Source: Atherinomorus stipes (Eukaryota > Chordata > Actinopteri > Atheriniformes > Atherinidae). From it: 64,000 nt of DNA. The position numbers and the translations under genes are program-made. This document shows, piece by piece, positions 1 through 12,341 of the stretch (its first letter is position 1; each line of letters opens with the position of its first letter). The notes beneath the pieces were generated by a model. It did no database searches. It was not told the DNA's origin and saw only the letters and a list, made by a program, of their open reading frames with translations. The DNA is taken from the NCBI GenBank assembly GCA_023101725.1, contig JALJCO010010193.1, positions 1-64,000 on the forward strand. The letters are read 5' to 3'.

Positions 1-3000
1 GCAGCATGAGTCCTGGTTCTGATGTGACGTTCTGTGGTAACGTTCTGGATCAGAGCAGCAGCGTGAGTCCTGGTTCTGATGTGACGTTCTGTGGTAACGT
101 TCTGGATCAGAGCAGCAGCATGAGTCCTGGTTCTGATGTGACGTTTTGTGGAAACGTTCTGGATCAGAGCAGCAGCATGAGTCCTGGTTCTGATGTGACG
201 TTCTGTGGTAACGTTCTGGATCAGAGCAGCCGCATGAGTCCTGGTTCTGATGTGACGTTCTGTGGTAACGTTCTGGATCAGAGCAGCCGCATGAGTCCTG
301 GTTCTGATGTGACGTTCTGTGGTAACGTTCTGGTTTAGAGCAGCAGCGTGAGTCCTGGTTCTGATGTGACGTTCTGTGGTAACGTTCTGGATCAGAGCAG
401 CAGCATGAGTCCTGGTTCTGATGTGACGTTCTGTGGTAACGTTCTGGATCAGAGCAGCAGCGTGAGTCCTGGTTCTGATGTGACGTTCTGTGGTAACGTT
501 CATCTGGATCAGAGCAGCAGCATGAGTCCTGGTTCTGATGTGACGTTCTGTGGTAACGTTCTGGATCAGAGCAGCGTGAGTCCTGGTTCTGATGTGACGT
601 TCTGGATCAGAGCAGCGTGAGTCCTGGTTCTGATGTGACGTTCTGTGGTAACGTTCTGGATCAGAGCAGCATGAGTCCTGGTTCTGATGTGACGTTCTGT
701 GGTAACGTTCTGGATCAGAGCAGCAGCATGAGTCCTGGTTCTGATGTGACGTTTTGTGGAAACGTTCTGGATCAAAGCAGCATCATGAGTCCTGGTTCTG
801 ATGTGACATTCTGTGGTAACGTTCTGGATCAGAGCAGCAGCATGAGTCCTGGTTCTGATGTGACGTTCTGTGGTAACGTTCTGGATCAGAGCAGCATGAG
901 TCCTGGTTCTGATGTGACGTTCTGTGGTAACGTTCTGGATCAGAGCAGCAGCGTGAGTCCTGGTTCTGATGTGACGTTCTGTGGTAACTTTCTGGATCAG
1001 AGCAGCAGCATGAGTCCTGGTTCTGATGTGACGTTCTGTGGTAACGTTCTGGATCAGAGCAGCATGAGTCCTGGTTCTGATGTGACGTTCTGTGGTAACG
1101 TTCTGGATCAGAGCAGCATGAGTCCTGGTTCTGATGTGACGTTCTGTGGTAACTTTCTGGATCAGAGCAGCAGCATGAGTCCTGGTTCTGATGTGACGTT
1201 TTGTGGAAACGTTCTGGATCAGAGCAGCAGCATGAGTCCTGGTTCTGATGTGACGTTCTGTGGTAACGTTCTGGATCAGAGCAGCCGCATGAGTCCTGGT
1301 TCTGATGTGACGTTCTGTGGTAACGTTCTGGATCAGAGCAGCCGCATGAGTCCTGGTTCTGATGTGACGTTCTGTGGTAACGTTCTGGTTTAGAGCAGCA
1401 GCGTGAGTCCTGGTTCTGATGTGACGTTCTGTGGTAACGTTCTGGATCAGAGCAGCAGCATGAGTCCTGGTTCTGATGTGACGTTCTGTGGTAACGTTCT
1501 GGATCAGAGCAGCAGCATGAGTCCTGGTTCTGATGTGACGTTCTGTGGTAACGTTCTGGATCAGAGCAGCAGCATGAGTCCTGGTTCTGATGTGACGTTC
1601 TGTGGTAACGTTCTGGATCAGAGCAGCAGCATGAGTCCTGGTTCTGATGTGACGTTCTGTGGTAACGTTCTGGATCAGAGCAGCAGCATGAGTCCTGCTT
1701 CTGATGTGACGTTCTGTGTGCCCCGTTCTGGATCAGAGCAGCAGCACGAGTCCTGGTTCTGATGTGACGTTCTGTGGTAACGTTCTGGATCAGAGCAGAA
1801 GCATGAGTCCTGGTTCTGATGTAACGTTCTGGATCAGAGCAGCAGCGTGAGTCCTGGTTCTGATATTACGTTCTGTGGTAATGTTCTGGATCAGAGCAGC
1901 AGCATGAGTCCTGGTTCTGATGTAACGTTCTGGATCAGAGCAGCAGCATGAGTCCTGGTTCTGATGTGACGTTCTGTGGTAACGTTCTGGATCAGAGCAG
2001 CATGAGTCCTGGTTCTGATGTGACGTTCTGTGGTAACGTTCTGGATCAGAGCAGCAGCATGAGTCCTGGTTCTGATGTGACATTCTGTGGTAACGTTCTG
2101 GATCAGAGCAGCAGCATGAGTCCTGGTTCTGATGTGACGTTCTGTGGTAACGTTCTGGATCAGAGCAGCCGCATGAGTCCTGGTTCTGATGTGACGTTCT
2201 GTGGTAACGTTCTGGATCAGAGAGCAGCATCATTAGTGCTGGTTCTGATGTGACGTTCTGTGGTAACGTTCTGGATCAGAGCAGCATGAGTCCTGGTTCT
2301 GATGTGACGTTCTGTGGTAGCACGTTCTGGATCAGAGCAGCAGCATGAGTCCTGGTTCTGATGTGACATTCTGTGGTAACGTTCTGGATCAGAGCAGCAG
2401 CATGAGTCCTGGTTCTGATGTGACGTTCTGTGGTAACGTTCTGGATCAGAGCAGCCGCATGAGTCCTGGTTCTGATGTGACGTTCTGTGGTAACGTTCTG
2501 GATCAGAGCAGCATCATTAGTGCTGGTTCTGATGTGACGTTCTGTGGTAACGTTCTGGATCAGAGCAGCAGCATGAGTCCTGGTTCTGATGTGACGTTCT
2601 GTGGTAACGTTCTGGATCAGAGCAGCAGCATGAGTCCTGGTTCTGATGTGACATTCTGTGGTAACGTTCTGGATCAGAGCAGCAGCATGAGTCCTGGTTC
2701 TGATGTGACGTTCTGTGGTACCGTTCTGGATCAGAGCAGCATGAGTCCTGGTTCTGATGTGACGTTCTGTGGTAACGTTCTGGATCAGAGCAGCAGCGTG
2801 AGTCCTGGTTCTGATGTGACGTTCTGTGGTAACGTTCTGGATAAGAGCAGCATGAGTCCTGGTTCTGATGTGACGTTCTGTGGTAACGTTCTGGATCAGA
2901 GCAGCAGCATGAGTCCTGGTTCTGATGTGACGTTCTGTGGTAACGTTCTGGATCAGAGCAGCGTGAGTCCTGGTTCTGATGTGACGTTCTGGATCAGAGC

Positions 3001-6000
3001 AGCGTGAGTCCTGGTTCTGATGTGACGTTCTGTGGTAACGTTCTGGATCAGAGCAGCATGAGTCCTGGTTCTGATGTGACGTTCTGTGGTAACGTTCTGG
3101 ATCAAAGCAGCATCATGAGTCCTGGTTCTGATGTGACGTTCTGTGGTAACGTTCTGGATCAGAGCAGCATCATGAGTCCTGGTTCTGATGTGACATTCTG
3201 TGGTAACGTTCTGGATCAGAGCAGCAGCATGAGTCCTGGTTCTGATGTGACGTTCTGTGGTAACGTTCTGGATCAGAGCAGCAGCATGAGTCCTGGTTCT
3301 GATGTGACATTCTGTGGTAACTTTCTGGATCAGAGCAGCAGCATGAGTCCTGGTTCTGATGTGACGTTCTGTGGTAACGTTCTGGATCAGAGCAGCCGCA
3401 TGAGTCCTGGTTCTGATGTAACGTTCTGTGGTAACGTTCTGGTTTAGAGCAGCAGCGTGAGTCCTGGTTCTGATGTGACGTTCTGTGGTAACGTTCTGGA
3501 TAAGAGCAGCATGAGTCCTGGTTCTGATGTGACGTTCTGTGGTAACGTTCTGGATCAGAGCAGCATGAGTCCTGGTTCTGATGTGACGTTCTGTGGTAAC
3601 GTTCTGGATCAGAGCAGCATGAGTCCTGGTTCTGATGTGACGTTCTGTGGTAACGTTCTGGATCAGAGCAGCAGCATGAGTCCTGGTTCTGATGTGACGT
3701 TCTGTGGTAACGTTCTGGATCAGAGCAGCAGCGTGAGTCCTGGTTCTGATGTGACGTTCTGTGGTAACGTTCTGGATCAGAGCAGCAGCATGAGTCCTGG
3801 TTCTGATGTGACGTTCTGTGGTAACGTTCTGGATCAGAGCAGCAGCATGAGTCCTGGTTCTGATGTGACGTTCTGTGGTAACGTTCTGGATCAGAGCAGC
3901 AGCATGAGTCCTGGTTCTGATGTGACGTTCTGTGGTAACGTTCTGGATCAGAGCAGCAGCACGAGTCCTGGTTCTGATGTGACGTTCTGTGGTAACGTTC
4001 TGGATCAGAGCAGCAGCATGAGTCCTGGTTCTGATGTAACGTTCTGGATCAGAGCAGCAGCGTGAGTCCTGGTTCTGATATTACGTTCTGTGGTAATGTT
4101 CTGGATCAGAGCAGCAGCATGAGTCCTGGTTCTGATGTAACGTTCTGGATCAGAGCAGCATTCGTCCTGGTTCTGATGCGACGTTCTGTGGTAACGTTCT
4201 GGATCAGAGCAGCATGAGTCCTGGTTCTGATGTGACGTTCTGTGGTAACGTTCTGGATCAGAGCAGCATCATGAGTCCTGGTTCTGATGTGACGTTCTGT
4301 GGTAACGTTCTGGATCAGAGCAGCAGCATGAGTCCTGGTTCTGATGTGACGTTCTGTGGTAACGTTCTGGATCAGAGCAGCATGAGTCCTGGTTCTGATG
4401 TGACGTTCTGTGATAACGTTCTGGATCAGAGCAGCAGCGTGAGTCCTGGTTCTGATGTGACGTTCTGTGGTAACGTTCTGGATAAGAGCAGCATGAGTCC
4501 TGGTTCTGATGTGACGTTCTGTGGTAACGTTCTGGATCAGAGCAGCATGAGTCCTGGTTCTGATGTGACGTTCTGTGGTAACGTTCTGGATCAGAGCAGC
4601 AGCATGAGTCCTGGTTCTGATGTGACATTCTGTGGTAACGTTCTGGATCAGAGCAGCAGCATGAGTCCTGGTTCTGATGTGACGTTCTGTGGTAACGTTC
4701 TGGATCAGAGCAGCCGCATGAGTCCTGGTTCTGATGTGACGTTCTGTGGTAACGTTCTGGTTTTAGAGCAGCAGCGTGAGTCCTGGTTCTGATGTGACGT
4801 TCTGTGGTAACGTTCTGGATAAGAGCAGCATGAGTCCTGGTTCTGATGTGACGTTCTGTGGTAACGTTCTGGATCAGAGCAGCATGAGTCCTGGTTCTGA
4901 TGTGACGTTCTGTGGTAACGTTCTGGATCAGAGCAGCATGAGTCCTGGTTCTGATGTGACGTTCTGTGGTAACGTTCTGGATCAGAGCAGCAGCATGAGT
5001 CCTGGTTCTGATGTGACGTTCTGTGGTAACGTTCTGGATCAGAGCAGCAGCGTGAGTCCTGGTTCTGATGTGACGTTCTGTGGTAACGTTCTGGATCAGA
5101 GCAGCAGCATGAGTCCTGGTTCTGATGTGACGTTCTGTGGTAACGTTCTGGATCAGAGCAGCAGCATGAGTCCTGGTTCTGATGTGACGTTCTGTGGTAA
5201 CGTTCTGGATCAGAGCAGCAGCATGAGTCCTGGTTCTGATGTGACGTTCTGTGGTAACGTTCTGGATCAGAGCAGCAGCACGAGTCCTGGTTCTGATGTG
5301 ACGTTCTGTGGTAACGTTCTGGATCAGAGCAGCAGCATGAGTCCTGGTTCTGATGTAACGTTCTGGATCAGAGCAGCAGCGTGAGTCCTGGTTCTGATAT
5401 TACGTTCTGTGGTAATGTTCTGGATCAGAGCAGCAGCATGAGTCCTGGTTCTGATGTAACGTTCTGGATCAGAGCAGCATTCGTCCTGGTTCTGATGTGA
5501 CGTTCTGTGGTAACGTTCTGGATCAGAGCAGCAGCGTGAGTCCTGGTTCTGATGCAACGTTCTGTGCTAACGTTCTGGATCAGAGCAGCAGCATGAGTCC
5601 TGGTTCTGATGTGACGTTCTGGATCAGAGCACATCATTAGTGCTGGTTCTGATGTGACGTTCTGTGGTAACGTTCTGGATCAGAGCAGCAGCATGAGTCC
5701 TGGTTCTGATGTGACGTTCTGGATCAGAGCAGCATCATTAGTGCTGGTTCTGATGTGACGTTCTGTGGTAACGTTCTGGATCAGAGCAGCAGCATGAGTC
5801 CTGGTTCTGATGTGACGTTCTGTGGTAACGTTCTGGATCAGAGCAGCAGCATGAGTCCTGGTTCTGATGTGACGTTCTGTGGAAACGTTCTGGATCAGAG
5901 CAGCATGAGTCCTGGTTCTGATGTGATGTTCTGTGGTAACGTTCTGGATCAGAGCAGCAGCGTGAGTCCTGGTTCTGATGCAACATTCTGTGGTAACGTT

Positions 6001-9000
6001 CTGGATCAGAGCAGCAGCATGAGTCCTGGTTCTGATGTGACGTTCTGGATCAGAGCAGCATCATTAGTGCTGGTTCTGATGTGACGTTCTGTGGTAACGT
6101 TCTGGATCAGAGCAGCAGCATGAGTCCTGGTTCTGATGTGACGTTCTGGATCAGAGCAGCATCATTAGTGCTGGTTCTGATGTGACGTTCTGTGGTAACG
6201 TTCTGGATCAGAGCAGCAGGATGAGTCCTGGTTCTGATGTGACGTTCTGTGGTAACGTTCTGGATCAGAGCAGCAGCATGAGTCCTGGTTCTGATGTGAC
6301 GTTCTGTGGTAACGTTCTGGATCAGAGCAGCAGCATGAGTCCTGGTTCTGATGTGACGTTCTGTGGTAACGTTCTGGATCAGAGCAGCAGCATGAGTCCT
6401 GGTTCTGATGTGACGTTCTGTGGTAACGTTCTGGATCAGAGCAGCATGAGTCCTGGTTCTGATGTGACGTTCTGTGGTATCGTTCTGGATCAGAGCAGCA
6501 TGAGTCCTGGTTCTAATGTGACGTTCTGTGGTAATGTTCTGGATCAGAGCAGCAGCATGAGTCCTGGTTCTGATGTGACGTTCTGTGGTATCGTTCTGGA
6601 TCAGAGCAGCATGAGTCCTGGTTCTAATGTGACGTTCTGTGGTAATGTTCTGGATCAGAGCAGCATTAGTCCTGGTTCTGATGTGACGTTCTGTGGTAGC
6701 GTTCTGGATCAGAGCAGCAGCATGAGTCCTGGTTCTGATGTGACTTTCTGTGGTAACGTTCTGGATCAGAGCAGCAGCATGAGTCCTGGTTCTGATGTGA
6801 CGTTCTTTGGTAACGTTCTGGATCAGAGCAGCAGCATGAGTCCTGGTTCTGATGTGACGTTCTGTGGTAACGTTCTGGATCAGAGTAGCAGCATGAGTCC
6901 TGGTTCTGATGTGACGTTCTGTGGTAACGTTCTGGATCAGAGCAGCAGCATGAGTCCTGGTTCTGATGTGACGTTCTGTGGTAACGTTCTGGATCAGAGC
7001 AGCAGCATGAGTCCTGGTTCTGATGTGATGTTCTGTGGTAACGTTCTGGATCAGAGCAGCAGCATGAGTCCTGGTTCTGATGTGATGTTCTGTGGTAACG
7101 TTCTGGATCAGAGCAGCATGAGTCCTGGTTCTGATGTGATGTTCTGTGGTAACGTTCTGGATCAGGGCAGCATGAGTCCTGGTTCTGATGTGACGTTCTG
7201 TGGTAACGTTCTGGATCAGAGCAGCAGCATGAGTCCTGGTTCTGATGTGACGTTCTGTGGTAACGTTCTGGATCAGAGCAGCATTAGTCCTGGTTCTTAT
7301 TTGACGTTCTGTGGTAACATTCTGGATCAGAGCAGCAGCATGAGTCCTGGTTCTGATGTGACGTTCTGTGGTAACGTTCTGGATCAGAGCAGCATGAGTC
7401 CTGGTTCTGATGTGACGTTCTGTGGTAACGTTCTGGATCAGAGCAGCATGAGTCCCGGTTCTGATGTGACATTCTGTGGTAATGTTCTGGATCAGAGCAG
7501 CAGCATGAGTCCTGGTTCTGATCTGACGTTCTGTGGTAACGTTCTGGATCAGAGCAGCATGAGTCCTGGTTCTGATGTGACGTTTTGTGTTAATGTTCTG
7601 GATCAGAGCAGCATGAGTCCTGGTTCTGATGTGACGTTCTGTGGTAACGTTCTGGATCAGAGCAGCATTAGTCCTGGTTCTGATGTGACGTTCTGTGGTA
7701 ACGTTCTGGATCAGAGCAGCCGCATGAGTCCTGGTTCTGATGTGACGTTCTGTGGTAACGTTCTGGATCAGAGCAGCATTCATCCTGGTTCTGATGTGAC
7801 GTTCTGTGGTAGCGTTCTGGATCAGAGCAGCAGCATGAGTCCTGGTTCTGATGTGACGTTCTGTGGTAACGTTCTGGATCAGAGCAGCATGAGTCCTGGT
7901 TCTGATGTGACGTTCTGTGGTAACGTTCTGGATAAGAGCAGCAGCATGAGTCCTGGTTCTGATGTGACATTCTGTGGTAACGTTCTGGATCAGAGCAGCA
8001 GCATGAGTCCTGGTTCTGATGTGACGTTCTGTGGTAGCGTTCTGGATCAGAGAGCAGCATGAGTCCTGCTTCTGATGTGACGTTCTGTGGTAACGTTCTG
8101 GATCAGAGCAGCATGAGTCCTGGTTCTGATGTGACGTTCTGTGGTAAAGTTCTGGATCAGAGCAGCAGCATGAGTCCTGGTTCTGATGTGACGTTCTGTG
8201 GTAACGTTCTGGATCAGAGCAGCAGCATGAGTCCTGGTTCTGATGTGACGTTCTGTGGTAACGTTCTGGATCAGAGCAGCATGAGTCCTGGTTCTGATGT
8301 GACGTTCTGTGGTAACGTTCTGGATCAGAGCAGCAGCATGAGTCCTGGTTCTGATGTGACATTCTGTGCTAACGTTCTGGATCAGAGCAGCATGAATCCT
8401 GGTTCTGATGTGAGGTTCTGTGGTAACGTTCTGGATCAGAGCAGCATGAGTCCTGGTTCTGATGTGACGTTCTGTAGTAACGTTCTGGATCAGAGCAGCA
8501 GCATGAGTCCTGGTTCTGATGTGACGTTCTGTGGTAACGTTCTGGATCAGAGCAGCAGCATGAGTCCTGGTTCTGATGTGACGTTCTGTGCTAACGTTCT
8601 GGATCAGAGCAGCATGAGTCCTGGTTCTGATGTGACGTTCTGTGTTAACGTTCTGGATCAGAGCAGCATGAGTCCTGGTTCTGATGTGACGTTCTGTGGT
8701 AACGTTCTGGATCAGAGCAGCAGCATGAGTCCTGGTTCTGATGTGACGTTCTGTGGTAACGTTCTGGATCAGAGCAGCAGCGTGAGTCCTGGTTCTGATG
8801 TGACGTTCTGTGGTAACGTTCTGGATCAGAGCAGCAGCATGAGTCCTGGTTCTGATGTGACGTTCTGTGGTAACGTTCTGGATCAGAGCAGCATGAGTCC
8901 TGGTTCTGATGTGACGTTCTGTGGTAACGTTCTGGATCAGAGCAGCATGGGTCCTGGTTCTGATGTGACGTTCTGTGGTAACGTTCTGGATCAGAGCAGC

Positions 9001-9616
9001 AGCATGAGTCCTGGTTCTGATGTGACGTTCTGTGGTAACGTTCTGGATCAGAGCAGCAGCGTGAGTCCTGGTTCTGATGTGACGTTCTGTGGTAATGTTC
9101 TGGATCAGAGCAGCAGCATGAGTCCTGGTTCTGATGTGACGTTCTGTGGTAACGTTCTGGATCAGAGCAGCAGCATGAGTCCTGGTTCTGATGTGACGTT
9201 CTGTGGTAACGTTCTGGATCAGAGCAGCAGCATGAGTCCTGGTTCTGATGTAACGTTCTGTGGTAACGTTCTGGATCAGAGCAATAGCCTGCTATAATTT
9301 TTACAAAGCAGCATGAGTCCTGGTTCTGATGTGACGTTCTGTGGTAACGTTCTGGATCAGAGCCGCAGCATGAGTCCTGGTTCTGATGTGACGTTCTGTG
9401 GTAACGTTCTGGATCAGAGCAGCATGAGTCCTGGTTCTGATGTAACGTTCTGTGGTAACGTTCTGGATCAGAGCAGCAGCATGAGTCCTGGTTCTGATGT
9501 GACGTTCTGTGGTAACGTTCTGGATCAGAGCCGCAGCATGAGTCCTGGTTCTGATGTGACGTTCTGTGGTAACGTTCTGGATCAGAGCAGCATGAGTCCT
9601 GGTTCTGATGTGACGT
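1..9616. repeat. 57-bp satellite array (also 54-bp and about 41-44-bp variants)
   Basis: The whole stretch is a head-to-tail array of a unit that reads, in one + frame, as the 19-residue string MSPGSDVTFCGNVLDQSSS. The full unit is 57 bp. Many units lose one AGC triplet (54 bp), and a recurrent class lacks 13 bp. Frames stay open for hundreds of codons on both strands because 57 and 54 are multiples of three, but TAG-containing units (near 337, 1392 and 3446) and the 13-bp deletions break every frame. There is no splice context or unique coding sequence. The array starts before the window. It is interrupted at about 9285-9309 by a short A/T-rich insert and ends at 9616 in unique sequence. It is non-coding tandem DNA, most likely heterochromatic or intronic. 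Confidence 0.97.
3400..5499. repeat. Higher-order duplication inside the satellite (1,319-bp offset)
   Basis: Units from about 3457 to 4180 recur in the same order, with the same rare variants, at about 4776 to 5499. Shared markers are a GATAAG unit first, an ACG-for-ATG unit near the end, the ATATTACG variant and the ATTCGTCC variant. The translated 202-residue frames of the two copies are identical. This shows a recent segmental duplication of a block of about 1.3 kb within the array, as expected from unequal exchange. Confidence 0.88.
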
Positions 9617-10043
9617 GCTCCCTCTGCATGATGAGCCTCAGATGGACGATCACGCTGTGCTGCATGCTTCTCATTCCTGTCCTACTCTGTAATCTTTGCA
9701 GATCTGGCTTTTCCATGCTGACTTGGTGGGGGATCCACAACAGGTGGTCCACAGTTTTGGGCTTTAATGTGAACACAGAGTCTTGTTTGGGGGGGGGGGG
9801 CTGATCCAGAACTGGGACTGAGCTGCATGTGAGGAGTTAAAGACATAATTGGCTTATTTACTTTAAGTCTGAGGTTTGTTGCCATGGTGTTGCCGAAACT
9901 CTTCTGCTCCGTGTGTGTTTAAACTGGTGACCTCTGAGGCTGCAGCGGGCAGAGGAAGGGGTGAGGATGAGGAGGATGGCACGTTTGGATCCTGGCGTGA
10001 TGCAGACGAGTTTCCGCTCAGGCTGTAATAGCGGGAATCAAAG
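9617..10043. other. Unique flank of the satellite; no gene seen
   Basis: The sequence becomes non-repetitive and carries a G11 run at 9789-9799. No frame shows a recognisable domain. Confidence 0.6.
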
Positions 10044-10410
10044 TTAAAGGGATAGTACACCCACAGAATGATGGTCCTTCATCTTCTCCTCACCCTCATG
10101 CTGAGCAAGACTCTGGAGGACTTTAGTTCATGACACTACGGAATCTGCGGCGTTTAGCGCCTATTCTACCAATAATACAAGCGTAGAAGAAGAAATTTGC
10201 TGTTTACATTGTTCTAAGAGTGGCCGAGCTGAGGACAAACACAAGAGGGGTTGGATATTGATTTAAAAGAAAGAAAGAAAGAAAAAGTGTGCGATCTTGT
10301 CTGCTGCAGCTCCTGTAGTGTCGTGAACTGAAATGCTCCCGAGTCTTGCTGAGGATGCGGATGAGAAGAAGATGAAGGACCATCATTCTGAGGGTGTACT
10401 GTTCCTTTAA
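10044..10410. mobile_element. Short foldback MITE, family A (copy 1)
   Basis: The ends are inverted copies. TTAAAGGGATAGTACACC at the left is matched by the complement of GGGTGTACTGTTCCTTTAA at the right, and the similarity continues inward through the ATGATGGTCC and CTCATGCTGAGCAAGACTC blocks. Related sequence recurs at 19290-19700, 40953-42472 and 56148-56991. No transposase is present, so it is non-autonomous. The superfamily is not assigned. Confidence 0.8.
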
Positions 10411-10736
10411 TCCTGAATCTCTAACCCTGATGCCTCCTGGCGTCTCCATCGGGGGTTTGCAGTGTAGAGGCCGTTCATGCTACATCACATAGCAACGTTT
10501 GTTTCAAATGTGGCCGTGCTGCACGCCTTCATCCTTCCATGTGTGTTTCACGTCCTCATCATTCAGAGTTGACCTCTGAGACACGAAATCAGTTCCAAAC
10601 TCCAGTCAGTGGTGAAAATGCAGCAGGAAATGGAGGGAACTGTCCGTCTGCGTATCCATCTTCTGCGTCGAACATAAACAGGCCTTTAAACGTGAAGTTA
10701 ACGTGTGATGTTATCTCTAAAGACTTCAGGCTGAAG
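10411..10736. other. Spacer with a Harbinger-like MITE end fragment
   Basis: Around 10648-10690, a stretch resembling GTCCGTCTGCGTATC followed by TCGAACATAAACAGGCCTTTAA matches the end of the MITE seen at 35285-35772 and 62182-62720. The rest is unassigned. Confidence 0.45.
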
Positions 10737-10835
10737 TTAAAGGGTAACTTTCTTTTTGTCAACCTGGACCTCATTTCAAGGAGTAAATTTGTGCATTTAC
10801 TCACCGGTAAAGTTTCTGCATCGTTTTGAGTCCTT

Positions 10836-11143
10836 GGGAAGATCAGCGGTTCAAATCCCGTGCCCCCAGCCATGAGTCATTGTGTCCTTGGACAAGACAC
10901 TTAACCCTCCTTGCCTCCAGTGGGGGCATTGCTGGTGTATGAATGTGTGTGAATGGTTCCGGTGGTGGTCGGAGGGGCCGTAGCAGCCACGCTTCCGTCA
11001 GTCTGCCCCAGAGCAGCTGTGGCTGCATATGTAGTTTACCACCACCAAGTACGACTGAGGAGTGAAAGAATAATGGATCTACTGTAAAGCGCTTTGAGTG
11101 CCTTGAAAAGCGCTATAGAAATCTAATCCATTATTATTATTAT
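10836..11143 (+). mobile_element. tRNA-derived SINE, 5'-truncated
   Basis: A B-box-like GGTTCAAATCC lies near 10849. It is followed by a body and an ending typical of fish SINEs (AGCGCTTTGAGTGCCTTG, then AAAGCGCTATAGAAATC, then ATTATTATTATTATA). Comparison with the uninterrupted family B copy shows it was inserted into that element. Confidence 0.75.
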
Positions 11144-11237
11144 AAAACGGCAGCCTCTCTATCAGACATTATCTGCAGTAAAACTCCTTGACTTAATCAA
11201 TGCTTTAAGTAGAAAGAACGAATGAATGAGTACTACA

Positions 11238-12031
11238 GGGGATTATCACGCTTCCGTGTTCCTGTTCCCGGAACTCGTAACATTTAAGCGCTTCCTCTTC
11301 CGGGCCAGTTCAACAGTAGATGAATCCAATGTCACTGCTCTGTTCCACTTTGTAAATTGAATAAACGCCAACCCTACTTAAATTTTCATGGATTCCCGAC
11401 TGAAGCCATGCTAAGGAATTAGTGAATCAAAGCGATTCGCCGGGCTGAAGGGCTGAACTTTATAATAAAACACGTTTGTCTGTAGCCGACACTTCAATGA
11501 TGCTAACAGCTGATGTTAGCCAGCTAGCGTTTGCTGACGTGCCTTACTTTGTGCGTCTGAAAACACACAAGCATCTGAAAATGGGGTCTGTACCCTCCTG
11601 TTTCCAGTGGAACAACTGGCGACTGCCAAGAAAGGAGACGCTTATAAAAGAGCATTTTCACAGATTTTGTGTATCAGACAAGGACATTGCCGCTTCACAT
11701 AGCAGCGGCTGCATGTCACCTCTACCAGGTGAATGTCATGGCCTAAGTGAGTTCTTTTTTTCCTAATGCTTTATTGATGATAAAGGCCTAAGATCTGATT
11801 TCCAGATGCTTGTGTGTTTGAGCTCATCAGCTAACACTAGCCTGCTAACGCCAGCTGTAGTGTCTCACTGGCTACAAACAAACGTACTACCTTGTTTTAT
11901 TATAAAGTCCCTAGACTTTTATAAGCGTCTCCTTTCTTGGCAGTCCCCAGTTGTTCCACTGGAAACGAGAGGGTACAGACCCAATTTTTAGATGCTTGTG
12001 TGTTTTCAGACGCACAAAGTTAGGCACGCCC
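11238..12031. mobile_element. Foldback element, family C (copy 1, diverged, right end lost)
   Basis: It begins GGGGATTATCACGCTTCCG, like the copies at 17717, 32869 and 52875. A left arm (to about 11650) and a partly inverted right arm (from about 11805) share blocks such as AACTTTATAATAAAACACG and AAACACACAAGCATCTGAAA. The centre (about 11650-11800) is not found in the other copies. The right terminus is missing, and the host family B element resumes with GAAAAGTGTAGAA. Confidence 0.7.
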
Positions 12032-12341
12032 TGAAAAGTGTAGAACACCCTAATAACTAACAGAAAGCTAAATCTGGACTCACAGGACAATAGTACTCAT
12101 TCGTTCCTTCATTCTACTTAAAGTGGTGAAAATCAATAGTTTTACTGCAGATAATGTTTAATAGAGAGGCTGCCCCGTCTCTCCCATTTTACTTGACATA
12201 CACTGAAGGGGCGACCCATCGTAATACTGTATCTTCTGAAGGACTCAAAGTGATGCAGAAACTTTACCGGTGAGTAAATGCACGTATAAACTCCTACAAA
12301 TAAGGTCCAGGTTGGAAAAAAAAAAAAGACGGATCCTTTAA

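Larger units (their letters stand above)
10737..12341. mobile_element. Foldback MITE, family B, carrying two later insertions
   Basis: The left end (TTAAAGGGTAACTTTC, then AACCTGGACCTCATTT) and the right end (complement of AAGGTCCAGGTTGG, then GGATCCTTTAA) are inverted copies, as are the internal blocks GTGCATTTACTCACCGGTAA and GCAGCCTCTCTATCAGACAT. A less interrupted copy lies at 21646-22135. A SINE (10836-11143) and a family C foldback copy (11238-12031) split this one. Confidence 0.75.

Noticed and set aside
6182..8062. 626-codon plus-strand open frame (MSPGSDVTFCGNVLDQSSS repeats)
   Set aside because: Same reason: unit length is a multiple of three with no stop. The frame is arbitrary, opens and closes at unit variants, and has no signal peptide or splice context.
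6107..8362. 751-codon minus-strand open frame in the satellite
   Set aside because: It is a reading of the 57-bp repeat. Neighbouring units break the same frame by 13-bp deletions, and there is no unique N- or C-terminal sequence.
1..9616. CRISPR-like array
   Set aside because: Units are contiguous with no spacers, and the sequence is eukaryotic.
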